From positions 1 through 54,186 of the forward strand of contig JAISAE010000084.1 of assembly GCA_031266875.1 (NCBI GenBank): DNA of 54,186 nt. Direction: 5' to 3'. Every line of letters begins with the position of its first letter. Positions within the stretch are counted from its first letter, which is position 1. The notes beneath the pieces are model-generated. The model searched no databases. It was not told the DNA's origin and was given only the letters and a program-made list of their open reading frames with translations. A program made the position numbers and the translations under genes. Below are positions 8,666-17,556 of the stretch, one piece after another. The DNA comes from Treponema sp. GTDB lineage: Bacteria; Spirochaetota; Spirochaetia; Treponematales; Breznakiellaceae.

Positions 8666-9970
8666 CTAAAAACCGCTGTTTGTCCGATACCAGTCGCTGA
8701 TGCGCCGCTCAAGCGGGCGGGTATCCTGCTGGCGAATTCGAGCATGGAGATAGGGGATGATGACCTGCGCTTTCAGGGTACTCCAGCTCTGGGGCAGAAT
8801 GTTCGGCGGTGAGAGAAAGGCGCTGGGGGGCATGTGTCCAAGCAGGCTTGGGTAAAACAGGGGGAAGATTTGCTCGGTAACGGTTCGTATGGCTGAAAAC
8901 CCATTGCTTATGCCAAAATAGGTCTCGTTTATGCGCTGCTTCTTGCTGATTTCCAGGAGCTGGCGCTGGGTCTCGGCCTGAAAAAACCACTCAGTGAAAG
9001 CATCAGCCGCCTTTTTCGCTTTGCCTCTCTTGTAAATGCCGTAATATACCGTGTCTTCGGAGACAGGAATTGTGTTGTTCTCCGCAATCCAGCGAAATTC
9101 AAGATTGGATCGCTGTTCCTGACTCAGAGTAAACAAGCCCGCGCTGTTCATATAAATAAAAAGAATTCTGCCCGACATGGCCAGTTTCGCGGATGGTTCG
9201 TAAAAATACTTAAAAACAAAGTCGTCCTCAGCCTGAATGTTGGTATTCACTTCCTGGGTCCAGTCGCGTAAGGCCGCAATCGCTTCCTCTAACGCCTCTG
9301 GGTTCCACGTTACATCCCCTGCGGTTTCAGACCACGCGGAAACAACGGACGGCGCTGTTTCCACCTCTCTGAACGCCGCGTTAAACAAATCCGCAGTAAC
9401 ATAGAGGAATTCATCGTTCCATATTGGCGAAAAACCCATGCGGGAATAGATTCCGTTCCGCTCAACGTTGTAGGCCTTGCCAAGCGCCTTTATCTCATCA
9501 AAGCCAATCGTAAACGGATTAGAGAGTAACTGGGCATTGGCGCGAATAAAGACCAGCGCCGGAATGTTAAACGCCACAGGCAGAAGGTACTGTTGCTCCT
9601 CAATGGTACCCAGGTTGAGAAGACGCGGGTAAAAAGCAGCCTTGTCTATCTTGCTTTCGAGAAAAAAACTGTCCAGCGGCTTAAACAAGGTGCGGGTCGT
9701 GGCGCTTTTGATCCAGTTGCCAATCACAATGTCCGGCGTTTCCTGCGCTGTTCCTGGAAGAACGCTCAAACGCTGGGCAGCGACCTCCGTGTAATGAAAT
9801 TCGATCTTGTAAGTATCATTGACCGCGTTGAAAGATTCCACATAGAGGGCAAATTCAGGCTGGTCAGTCCAGAGTACCGCAGTATCAGGCTCAGGCAGAA
9901 CCCATAAGGCAAAAACGATCGCCGCACAGGGCAATATCAGCAGGGAAAGCCATTTCCACCGCTTTGTCAT
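8666..9970 (-). CDS. Extracellular solute-binding protein, family 1-like
   Basis: The 434-residue product starts with KRWKWLSLLILPCAAIVFAL, a membrane-inserting signal; Cys in LILPC could be a relaxed spirochaetal lipobox. The rest resembles ABC-type sugar-binding proteins: TPDIVIGNWIKS near 80-90, then AADAFTEWFFQAETQRQLLEISKKQ late in the chain, a motif common in family 1 binding proteins. No permease or ATPase is adjacent. The start overlaps the stop of the upstream aminotransferase (ATGA), so the two are translationally coupled. Ligand unknown. Confidence 0.72.
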   Translation of the reverse strand: MTKRWKWLSLLILPCAAIVFALWVLPEPDTAVLWTDQPEFALYVESFNAVNDTYKIEFHYTEVAAQRLSVLPGTAQETPDIVIGNWIKSATTRTLFKPLDSFFLESKIDKAAFYPRLLNLGTIEEQQYLLPVAFNIPALVFIRANAQLLSNPFTIGFDEIKALGKAYNVERNGIYSRMGFSPIWNDEFLYVTADLFNAAFREVETAPSVVSAWSETAGDVTWNPEALEEAIAALRDWTQEVNTNIQAEDDFVFKYFYEPSAKLAMSGRILFIYMNSAGLFTLSQEQRSNLEFRWIAENNTIPVSEDTVYYGIYKRGKAKKAADAFTEWFFQAETQRQLLEISKKQRINETYFGISNGFSAIRTVTEQIFPLFYPSLLGHMPPSAFLSPPNILPQSWSTLKAQVIIPYLHARIRQQDTRPLERRISDWYRTNSGF

Positions 9971-11268
9971 GGCTGTAAACCAGAGGCAACCTGATAGATG
10001 GTTTGATACACAGTGGGAATCAGTTCCGCCTCAAGACCGGCAAAGGCAACGCGGAGAAATTCGTCGCCAAACGCGATAGTGCCAATGCCGTGCTTATTGA
10101 GCAGTTCCAGCCGCAGCGCACCGGCTGATATGCCAACGCAGCGAAAGCTCATAAAGTAGCCGGAGTTAAAGGGCAAAGGCCGCAGGCGCGGGTTCGGCGG
10201 GGTTTCATTAACAAAGCGCCTGGCCGCCTCGTACCGGCTTTTTAGCAGGGCATAATACTGCTGCCGTTCACCAATGGTTCGGGCGTCCTTAATCGTCTTC
10301 ATCATCAGGTACTGGGCTGGCGTATTGGCGCAGGACACAGACGAGCGTATGACGCCCAGGTACTTTTTCTCCAGCGCGTCGTAGTGTCTGGCGTCAAGTC
10401 CACGAGAACCAAGGGTAACAAAGCCTATTCTGAGTCCCCAGACATAATCTTCTTTGGTTGGCCCGTCAATCTTGATCGCCAGTACCCGCTCGTGCAGGGT
10501 TGAAAGCCGCGCAAATAACGATTCGCGGCTGACCGAGTCCTCATAAAACAGGCCAAAGTAGGCATCGTCGCAGAGTACCAGCACATCAGCGCCGCCATCG
10601 GCGATTTCAGCTACGAGCGCCACCAGAGCGTCCACCTCATCATGCGTAGGTGCATAACCCGAAGGGTTGTTGGGGAAGTTAAGGATGATACGCGCCGCCC
10701 CGCCCCGCGCCTCTTCTTTCAGCGCCTGAGCAATGGCGTCAATATCCAGCCCCGGGCCTGCGCCGAAAAACGGAATGGCCTTTGTGGTCCCGCCCCGCCG
10801 CTCCTGAAAGATAAGCCCATAGTTATCCCAGCAGGGATAGCTTGTGATAATGGTGTTCCCCTCATCAAGGAAAAGGTCTGCTGTATAGGAGATTCCAGCC
10901 GTAAGTCCCGGAACTACCACAGGCAGCGATATCTGCTCTGCGTCAAGCGTGGGATTATGCTGAAGCATACGCTGCTTCCATGAGTAACGGGTTTCCTCAA
11001 CACCAGCGGTTGGCGCATAGGCCACGATTTCCTCCGGGCCAAGCGTGGGCATACTATCAGCCATAGCCGACAGAATCAGCGGCCTGCCATTACGATAGGC
11101 CATGCCAATGCTGGCGTTTGCCATGTAAGCCGACTTCTTTGCCTCAGCCGATTGCGCAATGATGCCCCTCGGAAAGTACAAACGACGCCCCAAGCTCGAA
11201 AGAAACCGCCCGGCAATGGTTCCTTCCAATAATGTGTTCAGCTCTTCTGCTTCTGCGATATAGTTCAT
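9967..11268 (-). CDS. PLP-dependent aminotransferase, class I/II
   Basis: Fold-type I aminotransferase of 433 residues. Visible are VVPGLTAGISYTADLFLDEG (cofactor region), NFPNNPSGYAPTHDEVDAL (the NPSG-type motif), LCDDAYFGLFYED (Asp and Tyr for PLP), and AIKIDGPTKEDYVWGLRIGF, where the Lys of PTKEDY is the probable Schiff-base residue. The substrate cannot be told by eye; the sequence is a divergent aspartate aminotransferase-like protein. It is the first gene of a two-gene unit with the binding protein, which might hint at import linked to transamination, but that is speculation. Confidence 0.85.
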   Translation of the reverse strand: MNYIAEAEELNTLLEGTIAGRFLSSLGRRLYFPRGIIAQSAEAKKSAYMANASIGMAYRNGRPLILSAMADSMPTLGPEEIVAYAPTAGVEETRYSWKQRMLQHNPTLDAEQISLPVVVPGLTAGISYTADLFLDEGNTIITSYPCWDNYGLIFQERRGGTTKAIPFFGAGPGLDIDAIAQALKEEARGGAARIILNFPNNPSGYAPTHDEVDALVALVAEIADGGADVLVLCDDAYFGLFYEDSVSRESLFARLSTLHERVLAIKIDGPTKEDYVWGLRIGFVTLGSRGLDARHYDALEKKYLGVIRSSVSCANTPAQYLMMKTIKDARTIGERQQYYALLKSRYEAARRFVNETPPNPRLRPLPFNSGYFMSFRCVGISAGALRLELLNKHGIGTIAFGDEFLRVAFAGLEAELIPTVYQTIYQVASGLQP

Positions 11269-11337
11269 AGCTTTATTGTAGAAAGATCAGTGGCCGTGTC
11301 AATGGATTCCTTGCAACTCATGCACGTGCGCTCACAT

Positions 11338-11367
11338 ACTATAGAAGAAAACCGGCGCCCTTAGCAA
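11338..11367 (-). promoter_or_regulatory. Candidate promoter for the aminotransferase gene
   Basis: On the minus strand: TTGCTA (11362-11367), an 18-bp spacer, TATAGT (11338-11343). The leader to the ATG at 11268 would be about 60 nt. No other good match is seen in this 570-bp divergent gap. Confidence 0.5.
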
Positions 11368-11467
11368 AATACCTGCCCGCTCTTACCCTTTTGCCTAAGA
11401 TGTTCATAATGGGTCAATCACGCGGGAAGGCTTAAACAAAATTTCTTCCTCAGATTAGGAAAATTCA

Positions 11468-11496
11468 TTGATATTCCTTGAACCGTGCAGTATAAT
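11468..11496 (+). promoter_or_regulatory. Near-consensus sigma-70 promoter of the lipoprotein gene
   Basis: TTGATA (11468-11473), exactly 17 bp, TATAAT (11491-11496). RNA should start at about 11503. The message would then carry a leader of roughly 335 nt containing the poly-C tract before the lipoprotein ATG at 11839. This is the best promoter match in the window. Confidence 0.75.
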
Positions 11497-11502
11497 AAAA
11501 AT

Positions 11503-11838
11503 ATGTGGTTGAAAAACACGTTCACGTCCAGCAGCATTGAGCTTCGTGGACATCAAGACATAGATAAGCTGAATTCTCACGCTTCTATCAGTGCAGTAGC
11601 GGCATTCAGGCAGATGCCCCGCTGGTTTGACACCGAATCTATCGTTCTGCCCCCCCCCCCCCCCCCTACAAATCTATCATTTCTCATGCTTTTATCAATA
11701 TTTTCATTGGTAAAAGGCTTTTTCTTGGAAAACTTTCCGCTTATCAGGCTAATCTTCGGATACTCAACGTTGTTTGAGTCAGGCATGAGGCGGGGTTTAA
11801 TAAGCCTTCAACAAAAGGTTTATATAAAGGAGACTCTT
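11503..11838 (+). other. Open upstream frame fused in phase to the lipoprotein gene
   Basis: From an ATG at 11503, at the predicted RNA start, 112 codons run without a stop through the poly-C tract and into the lipoprotein frame. The predicted peptide is low-complexity and unfamiliar (MWLKNTFTSSSIELRGHQ at the start, six prolines from the tract). With 16 or 18 C residues the frame would be broken. It may be chance, an upstream leader peptide, or an N-terminal extension. The strong AAAGGAGA at 11826-11833 supports independent initiation at 11839. Confidence 0.35.
11650..11666 (+). repeat. Poly-C tract, 17 nt
   Basis: Seventeen consecutive C residues, the only long homopolymer in the window. 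It lies between the promoter and the start codon of a large surface lipoprotein. Poly-G/C tracts of this kind change length by slipped-strand mispairing, and such tracts tune expression of surface antigens in Treponema pallidum (tpr genes). Confidence 0.97.
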
Positions 11839-14157
11839 ATGAACAAAAAGAGTTTACTGTTGGGTCTGGCAGCGATGGCGCTTGCCATGACATTTATCGC
11901 CTGCGAGTCTGGCCTCACTAGTCCAGACTCGATAACAAACACCGAGAATGCCCAGTCCTTAAGCGGCCCGGCAAACTTGACAGCACGGGCCTACCCAGGC
12001 GTAAACCTCATCACCTGGGACCTGCACAAGGACGCCGCAAACTACAGCGTATACCGCAAGGATACGGTAACGGGTATTACCGAGCTTATTGAGGTAGATA
12101 GTAGTAGTAATAGTAACACTACAAAGGATACACGCTACATTGACGCGGTGTCTCAAACCAATCCGCTGATTAACGGGCGGGAGTATATCTACACGGTTAC
12201 CGCCAACAGCGGAAACTCACTGGTTACGAGGGCGCTCGATAAGAACGACAGCCTCATCTTTGATGGCGCAAGCAGTGCGGGTGTTAGAGCCAATATTCCT
12301 GAAATAGGAACCGCGGTTCAGGTGCCTACGAAGGATAATGCGGTTGTATCTACGGAAGCTCCTGATGGTATTAGCATTACTCCTAAGACTATTGACGGGT
12401 CAGACTTCTACCTCGTGAAATGGACCTTTAAGGACGATTTCTTTAACAACTACAAAGTAAGCTATGTGTACGGGACTGTGTCAGGCGAGCCTGCCGACCT
12501 GTACAACATTTGTACCAACACGAGTGTTGATGACGAAAACCAACTCTCCGATTACCTCACTAAAGAAAAAATTGCGTTAATACCAGCTATTGGTGCACAG
12601 ACCCTTACCTTCAGAGTAGACGGGTCGTTCTATACCAGCGGCTATTACTCAGACGCCCATGCGCTGAAAACCTTCCCCACGCCAGCCCTGACCGTCCTTG
12701 ACAAAGTTACGACCTTCACCGCTACCCGCGAAAGAAGCAATGTTAAGCTGACATGGAGCGACGTAGAAAACGCCACCAGCTACGACATCTACAAGGCTGA
12801 AATAGAGGGAGATACGCCTACGATAGTTGGCCCATGGACAACGGTAACGGTAAAAGAAGGCTCACCAGTCCAGGGAAAAGACAAGGGCTGGTCTGCTCTG
12901 GAGCAGAATGTTGCCGCCGATAAGAACTACCGGTATCTCATCATCGCCAAGGCCGTAAGTGGAACTACGACGATCCGTTCAAAGGCTCCCGCAACCGCTG
13001 ATACAACTGCTGAAGTAACTGATAAGAATGATCTGAACTTTAATGCTGAAGCAGACTGGACAGTGAACAATGAGCTTTCAGCGAAGGTTAGCTGGACGCC
13101 TTCGGAAGGTGTAACCTATGAGCTTTTACGAGCGGAAGCCATACAGGTTGACACCGGTCTGGTGGCTATCGAGGCTTATACTTCGCTGCTTCCCTCTACC
13201 GCGCTTCCCTCTACCACAGCTTCGTCCTATCGTGATACAGACGTCAAAAAGCGCCACAGCTACATCTACAAGCTCAAAGTAACGGGAATTGGCGGAACAG
13301 CGGAATTTACAACGGACCTGAAGGACGAGCCTTTTAGTAACGAAGTGGCAGACGCCAAGCTGGAGGTCTCGACTTCAACCAGTACGGTACAGGCCATCAC
13401 GGTTAAGTTTAGTGCAGGCACGACGGCCACCGTACGCGACAGCGATCTGAGCGCCGAAATATTGCGGCAGCAATTAACTAAAGACGGCGCAGCGATTGGC
13501 GCAGAGGTGAATCTTACCAAAACCCTGAAGGTAGGCGAATCCCTTGAGGATACCGGTCTAGCTGAAGGCACATACTACCTGTACAAGCTGGTTCTTAAGT
13601 CAACCGAAAATGAGATGGTGGGAGATCCTACTAAGGTGTACGGCGAAGGCACTAACAATGACGAGGCGGTAAAGTCTTCGGCTGCTGGAGAGGCTTTCAC
13701 CAATAAGTTTAACAATGAGAACAAAACAACAGGTACAGATACTGGCGTTTTCCTTTACCAGAAAACCACCACTGATACACCGCTGCTCACAGGCGCAACG
13801 CTTTACAAGATAACCAAAACCGGCGCTGATTCAGCGGCTCTGAATACCACAAAGTTTAGCTGGGCTGCGAAGACAGTTGGCACTACCATCTCGTATAAAA
13901 GCTCCACAGCCACAACGCCTTCGAATGTTACCGCGGATTCAGCCTACTTCGAGGTTTCCGCGGCTGCGCAAACTGATGCTACCACCTACGCCGTGGATAT
14001 CTACTTCGTGCTTGGCGACAATGGCTTGCCCTACAACATCAGCAACAGCGACGGCACTTATACCGGCAACGTCACCGCTCTGCAGATCTCCCGGATAGCC
14101 AATAACGTACCCGACGCTTCATGGGTAAACGTCAGTGCCGACGACATTCAGTGGTAG
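11839..14157 (+). CDS. Large Fn3-like surface lipoprotein
   Basis: The start at 11839 has AAAGGAGA 5 nt upstream and gives a clean lipoprotein signal: MNKKSLLLG, a hydrophobic core, then TFIAC with the lipidated Cys22. The mature 750 residues are rich in Thr, Ser and Ala and contain several fibronectin-III-like blocks, each with an aromatic signature: LTARAYPGVNLITWDL (about 45-60), FTATRERSNVKLTWSD, and ADWTVNNELSAKVSWTPSEG. The C-terminal third is less regular. Fn3 lipoproteins are exposed or periplasmic and often bind polysaccharide or host surface; the ligand here is unknown. It is a single gene ending in a strong terminator. Confidence 0.85.
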   Translation: MNKKSLLLGLAAMALAMTFIACESGLTSPDSITNTENAQSLSGPANLTARAYPGVNLITWDLHKDAANYSVYRKDTVTGITELIEVDSSSNSNTTKDTRYIDAVSQTNPLINGREYIYTVTANSGNSLVTRALDKNDSLIFDGASSAGVRANIPEIGTAVQVPTKDNAVVSTEAPDGISITPKTIDGSDFYLVKWTFKDDFFNNYKVSYVYGTVSGEPADLYNICTNTSVDDENQLSDYLTKEKIALIPAIGAQTLTFRVDGSFYTSGYYSDAHALKTFPTPALTVLDKVTTFTATRERSNVKLTWSDVENATSYDIYKAEIEGDTPTIVGPWTTVTVKEGSPVQGKDKGWSALEQNVAADKNYRYLIIAKAVSGTTTIRSKAPATADTTAEVTDKNDLNFNAEADWTVNNELSAKVSWTPSEGVTYELLRAEAIQVDTGLVAIEAYTSLLPSTALPSTTASSYRDTDVKKRHSYIYKLKVTGIGGTAEFTTDLKDEPFSNEVADAKLEVSTSTSTVQAITVKFSAGTTATVRDSDLSAEILRQQLTKDGAAIGAEVNLTKTLKVGESLEDTGLAEGTYYLYKLVLKSTENEMVGDPTKVYGEGTNNDEAVKSSAAGEAFTNKFNNENKTTGTDTGVFLYQKTTTDTPLLTGATLYKITKTGADSAALNTTKFSWAAKTVGTTISYKSSTATTPSNVTADSAYFEVSAAAQTDATTYAVDIYFVLGDNGLPYNISNSDGTYTGNVTALQISRIANNVPDASWVNVSADDIQW

Positions 14158-14200
14158 TAACAGCCTCTCTGCCCACATTCGCGGGCAGTAGCAACTAAAT

Positions 14201-14230
14201 GGCTGGCGCGGGCTTTGAACCGCGCCAGCC
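14201..14230 (+). other. Perfect 11-bp stem-loop before the terminator
   Basis: GGCTGGCGCGG (14201-14211), loop of 8, CCGCGCCAGCC (14220-14230). It lies 43 bp after the lipoprotein stop and directly before a second hairpin with a T-run. It may act as a back-up terminator or protect the 3' end. Confidence 0.75.
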
Positions 14231-14236
14231 TTGCAA

Positions 14237-14269
14237 GCGGGACAGTCGAAAGACAGTCCCGCTTTTTTT
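14237..14269 (+). terminator. Rho-independent terminator of the lipoprotein gene
   Basis: GCGGGAC-A-GTC, loop GAAA, GAC-A-GTCCCGC (14237-14262), then seven T (14263-14269). The stem has one A/A mismatch and a GNRA-type tetraloop. Confidence 0.88.
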
Positions 14270-14394
14270 ACGCCTTTGCATGGGCAAAGAGTTTGAGTCC
14301 CTCCTTGACGAATACCCCTTTTGCTCGTGTCGCGGAAAAGGAACGAGCATTTTCCAGCACGTCCAGTCACCTCCCCCACAAACCTCTCTACACC

Positions 14395-14490
14395 CCTCAG
14401 ACCCGCTCCTCAGACCCTCTGGCCTAAGCCTGCGCACCTCAGACCCACTCGTCAGAACCTCTGGCCAGTTCCTGCGTGCCTCAGACCGAT
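14395..14490. repeat. 42-bp tandem repeat, about 2.3 copies
   Basis: Units start at 14395, 14437 and 14479 with CCTCAGACCC. The first two are diverged full copies and the third is truncated. Inside each unit CTCAGACCC-like words repeat again, so the 42-bp unit looks like a doubled shorter motif. Confidence 0.85.
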
Positions 14491-14509
14491 TGGTAAATAT
14501 TTCATAATT

Positions 14510-14893
14510 GATTGTGAGCTTATGACAACTAATTGCGAGCGGCTGGCAATTGATTCTAAGCGTTTTTAATCAATTGCGAGCGGCTGGTAATTGATTCTGA
14601 ATGATTGGCAATTAATTTTTAATGACTAGCAATTTGTTTTGAGTGGCTGGCAATTTGTTCTAAATGCTTATAATTGATTGCGAATGGCTGGCAATCAATT
14701 ACGAGTATATCGTAATTGATTGTTGATTACTCGCACATGATTGCGAATGGCTGGCAATTGATTGCGGATGGCTCGCACATGATTTCGAATGGCTGGCAAT
14801 TGATTGTTGGCGACTCACACATGATTGCGGACGATTCATACATGATTGCCAGCCACTCGCGCATGGTTGCGGGCGGATGGCAATTGATTGTGG
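14510..14893. repeat. 21-bp degenerate tandem array
   Basis: About 18 diverged copies of a 21-bp unit beginning GATTGCG and ending GGCAATT or CGCACAT. Units alternate between the two endings in the 3' half (14730-14893). Because 21 is a multiple of 3, both strands show short heptad-like open frames, but there is no ribosome-binding site and stops interrupt the 5' half. I regard it as non-coding. Confidence 0.85.
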
Positions 14894-15043
14894 AAATAGG
14901 AAACCGCGATGGGGAGGCGTGAGAAGCTTAGGTCGTGGGTGTCCGGGCAAGGGGAGGCGTTTGGTGAAGGTGTTGACGCTTTTCGCTTTGAACAGGAGGC
15001 GCGTGGTTTAATCGTGCGGCAGGGCCGGAAAACGCACGCGCTG

Positions 15044-15619
15044 CTAGAAAAGCGCCATTGAGAAGTAGGTTACGGTGTTGGGGCCGTTGTTATATTTGAC
15101 GCCGGCGCTGCGGCTCAGTTCGCTTACGTTGATACCGGAAGCCTCGATTGAGGAAAGCAGTTTTTCCGGCGCTCTGCATGGGTCGGGGTAGGCGCATTTT
15201 TCGCAGTGTGAACAGCCGCCCGCGCCGTAGATAGGGTTTGTTTTTCCAAAACGCTCGTGCAGGTCGAGGCTTAACTGGTTATGGATGTCCTTACCTCTCT
15301 GCATACCCTCAAAATCAAAGGAATCTTCCAGATCGTGCTTGGTAGTAAAGACAAGGGCGTTCTTATAGGCCAGTATCTTTGTTGCCAATTCCTCCAGAGT
15401 ACCAACAGCCGGCGGGCAGGCCCAAGAACGGCCATAGTTTCCGCATAGATTGACTTCGCAGGCCCTGCGTATGTCTGGTGAAAAGACAATGTCCGCTGTG
15501 GATATGACGGCACATTCGTATACCCGCCCTTCAATGGCCTTGTTAAGAGCTTTGAGTGCGGGCAGCGACTCTTCGCTGTCCCGCAGGTTAAGCGTTGTTT
15601 GCATAACGTATGGTATCAC
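15044..15619 (-). CDS. DUF2284 metal-binding protein
   Basis: The 191-residue product carries the Cys pattern of the DUF2284 family: CEVNLCGNYGRSWACPPAVG in the N-terminal half and CSHCEKCAYPDPCRAPEKL near residues 136-154, likely ligands of an Fe-S cluster or zinc. These small proteins are common in strict anaerobes; their function is not established. The longest frame starts with GTG at 15619; an in-frame ATG at 15604 is an alternative. Neither has a strong Shine-Dalgarno. It follows the next upstream gene with only 15 bp between, so they may be cotranscribed. Confidence 0.85.
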   Translation of the reverse strand: MIPYVMQTTLNLRDSEESLPALKALNKAIEGRVYECAVISTADIVFSPDIRRACEVNLCGNYGRSWACPPAVGTLEELATKILAYKNALVFTTKHDLEDSFDFEGMQRGKDIHNQLSLDLHERFGKTNPIYGAGGCSHCEKCAYPDPCRAPEKLLSSIEASGINVSELSRSAGVKYNNGPNTVTYFSMALF

Positions 15620-15634
15620 GGCTTTAGTACGGAC

Positions 15635-16021
15635 TCAAGCCTTTCGTATGTAGAGCGGGATTGAGCTGAGTTCCTTATCATCAATGTAAAGCACAAAGTT
15701 GACGACGCCGCTTCGCAGGAACTTGAGCTTTGAGATGGCAAACACCAGATGAGACGCTGCTGAGGCGTTTCCTGTGCCTTGTACACTCACATTGCCGATG
15801 ATTGGGTCGATGCTCATCTCTCCATCCAAGTCCCGCGTTTCGATTCTGAAGCTGTGTTGAGCGAATTCCCAGATGTCAAAGCGAATCCTGATCACCACGG
15901 AAAGCAGGGGATGTATGCAGGGGAAACTTCGAGAGATGATTGTATCAAAAGTTCCCACTATGGTGAGCTTACCGCTATTTTCCTGAGCAAAATCACAAAA
16001 AGTAAAAAGTTCTATTTTCAT
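15635..16021 (-). CDS. DUF6941-like small protein
   Basis: The start at 16021 is preceded by AGGAGA with 7-bp spacing and yields 128 residues. The N-terminus MKIELFTFCDFAQENSGKLT, then VGTFDTIISRSFPCIHPLLS, resembles a family of predicted beta-sandwich proteins (DUF6941) found in many bacteria. No signal peptide or membrane segment is present. The function is unknown. An upstream extension to 16108 lacks a binding site and is discarded. Confidence 0.7.
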   Translation of the reverse strand: MKIELFTFCDFAQENSGKLTIVGTFDTIISRSFPCIHPLLSVVIRIRFDIWEFAQHSFRIETRDLDGEMSIDPIIGNVSVQGTGNASAASHLVFAISKLKFLRSGVVNFVLYIDDKELSSIPLYIRKA

Positions 16022-16102
16022 AATTGATTCTCCTATGCCGCGCTCCACGTTGCTGTCTACACGAGCGGAGCGCATATCAATAGTAGCACCATACTCGATT
16101 TT

Positions 16103-16114
16103 ATTCACCTGAAT
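16103..16114. promoter_or_regulatory. Palindrome upstream of argA
   Basis: ATTCA-CC-TGAAT lies 67 bp before the argA ATG and between divergent genes. It uses ARG-box half-sites (TGAAT/ATTCA), but in inverted order relative to the classical operator, so binding by the ArgR encoded at 40.8-41.2 kb is only a guess. Confidence 0.25.
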
Positions 16115-16180
16115 ACATACACATAGGGCAAGAACGCGGAAGCCCTTTTCACGTGTGCTATGCTTAGGGATAATACCGGT

Positions 16181-17542
16181 ATGTTACATGAATCAGCCGT
16201 TGACCTTATCCGGGAGGCGTTTCACTATCAGAGTCGTTTTGAAGGCTCAACTATGGTGTTCAAAATTGATTTTCCCGTTACTGAGGTGTCGAGCTTTCCC
16301 TATCTTATGAAAGACCTCGCCCTGCTCGCCAAAATTGGTTTCCGCGTGATCATTGTTCCGGGCGCGAAGGAACGTATCAACGCGGTGCTGCATAAGTATG
16401 ACATTGTGTCCCGTTACGCGGGGAACATACGGATCACAACCATGTCCGCGATTCCGTTTGTGGAGATGGCTGCCTTTGACGCTGCTACGCGCTTTATGAC
16501 TGGTCTTTCGGCTGATCGCGTGGACGCCGTGATTGGTAACTTTGTGCGGGCGCGTGGGCTTGGGGTGATCCAAGGCGTTGATATGGAAAATACCGGCATG
16601 GTGGATAAAATCTATGCCAAGTCGCTTGAGCGGGTGTTGACCCAGGGCATTATCCCCATACTTCCCTGCATAGGCTGGAGTCCGGTGGGCAAGCCCTACA
16701 ATGTACCGAGTGATGAGATTGCGCTTGCGGTGTGTACGGCTCTGAATGCTATAAAGCTCTTTGTTGTTTCAGCCAACGCGGGGGTGCGTCCTGACGCTTA
16801 TCAGGTTTCCCCGCATATCACGCTGGGGGAAAACGGCCGTATTCTGCGGCTCACGCCCCAGGAAGCGGAGCGTATCATTGAGCGTAACGCGCCACACAGC
16901 GCGGGTGATGATCCGGCGTTACGCGAATTGCAGCTTGCGTTACGGGCGGTGAAGGCTGGGGTTGACCGCGCCCATGTCATAGATGGCAGAGAAGAAGGCG
17001 CGCTTCTTCAGGAGCTTTTTTCTAACCTGGGCGCGGGTACCATGATTTATGCTGATGAGCATGAGGCGATTCGGGTGCTTCGCCATTCGGATATACCGGT
17101 GATTTTGCGACTCATGGAGCCGCTGGTGCAGAAGGGGAATCTGATCCGCCGGAGCGCGGATCAGATTCAGGAGAAGAAGGCTGATTATGTGGTGTTTGAG
17201 GTTGACGGCTCGATTCATGCGTGCGGTGCGCTTCACGCTTGGGGGGATCAGGCTGAAATTGCCGCGCTTGCCACTGACCCTGCGTATGCGGATATGGGTC
17301 TGGGACGGCGTATTGTCAAGTTCCTCATTGACCGCGCACGCAGGGAAGCGTTCAGCCGCGTTTTTGTACTGACTACCCGTACCCACGACTGGTTTGAATT
17401 TCTGGGGTTTAAGGAAGTGTCCGCTGAAAGCCTGCCTGAGCGCAAGAACTACGACCGCAGCCGAAACAGCAAGGTCTTTGCGCTCGGCCTGAGTCAGTAT
17501 GGAAGCGATGATGAAGCTCTGCAAAAACTTCACGGGAATTGA
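16181..17542 (+). CDS. argA: N-acetylglutamate synthase (kinase-like plus GNAT)
   Basis: First step of arginine synthesis, acetyl-CoA plus glutamate. The amino-acid-kinase-like domain covers about residues 1-290 (LMKDLALLAKIGFRVIIVPG, then the PCIGWSPVGKPYNVPSDEIA block) and binds arginine in this family. A GNAT acetyltransferase domain covers about 305-435 (AEIAALATDPAYADMGLGRR, the acetyl-CoA loop, then RVFVLTTRTHDWFEFLGF). The start at 16181 has AGGGA 10 bp upstream; another ATG at 16160 is in frame without a site. Neighbouring genes are not for arginine, so it is monocistronic. The next convergent gene ends 14 bp away. Confidence 0.93.
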   Translation: MLHESAVDLIREAFHYQSRFEGSTMVFKIDFPVTEVSSFPYLMKDLALLAKIGFRVIIVPGAKERINAVLHKYDIVSRYAGNIRITTMSAIPFVEMAAFDAATRFMTGLSADRVDAVIGNFVRARGLGVIQGVDMENTGMVDKIYAKSLERVLTQGIIPILPCIGWSPVGKPYNVPSDEIALAVCTALNAIKLFVVSANAGVRPDAYQVSPHITLGENGRILRLTPQEAERIIERNAPHSAGDDPALRELQLALRAVKAGVDRAHVIDGREEGALLQELFSNLGAGTMIYADEHEAIRVLRHSDIPVILRLMEPLVQKGNLIRRSADQIQEKKADYVVFEVDGSIHACGALHAWGDQAEIAALATDPAYADMGLGRRIVKFLIDRARREAFSRVFVLTTRTHDWFEFLGFKEVSAESLPERKNYDRSRNSKVFALGLSQYGSDDEALQKLHGN

Positions 17543-17556
17543 TTGTGCGGACTTTG

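Larger units (their letters stand above)
14270..15043. other. Gene-free stretch holding two repeat arrays
   Basis: No convincing coding sequence is seen in about 770 bp between the lipoprotein terminator and the DUF2284 gene. It holds a short 42-bp array and a degenerate 21-bp array, listed separately. The remaining 150 bp up to 15043 show no recognisable signal. Confidence 0.7.

Noticed and set aside
14716-14950. Heptad-repeat proteins on both strands of the 21-bp array
   Set aside because: The period divisible by three makes open frames on both strands; there is no start signal, and earlier units contain stops.
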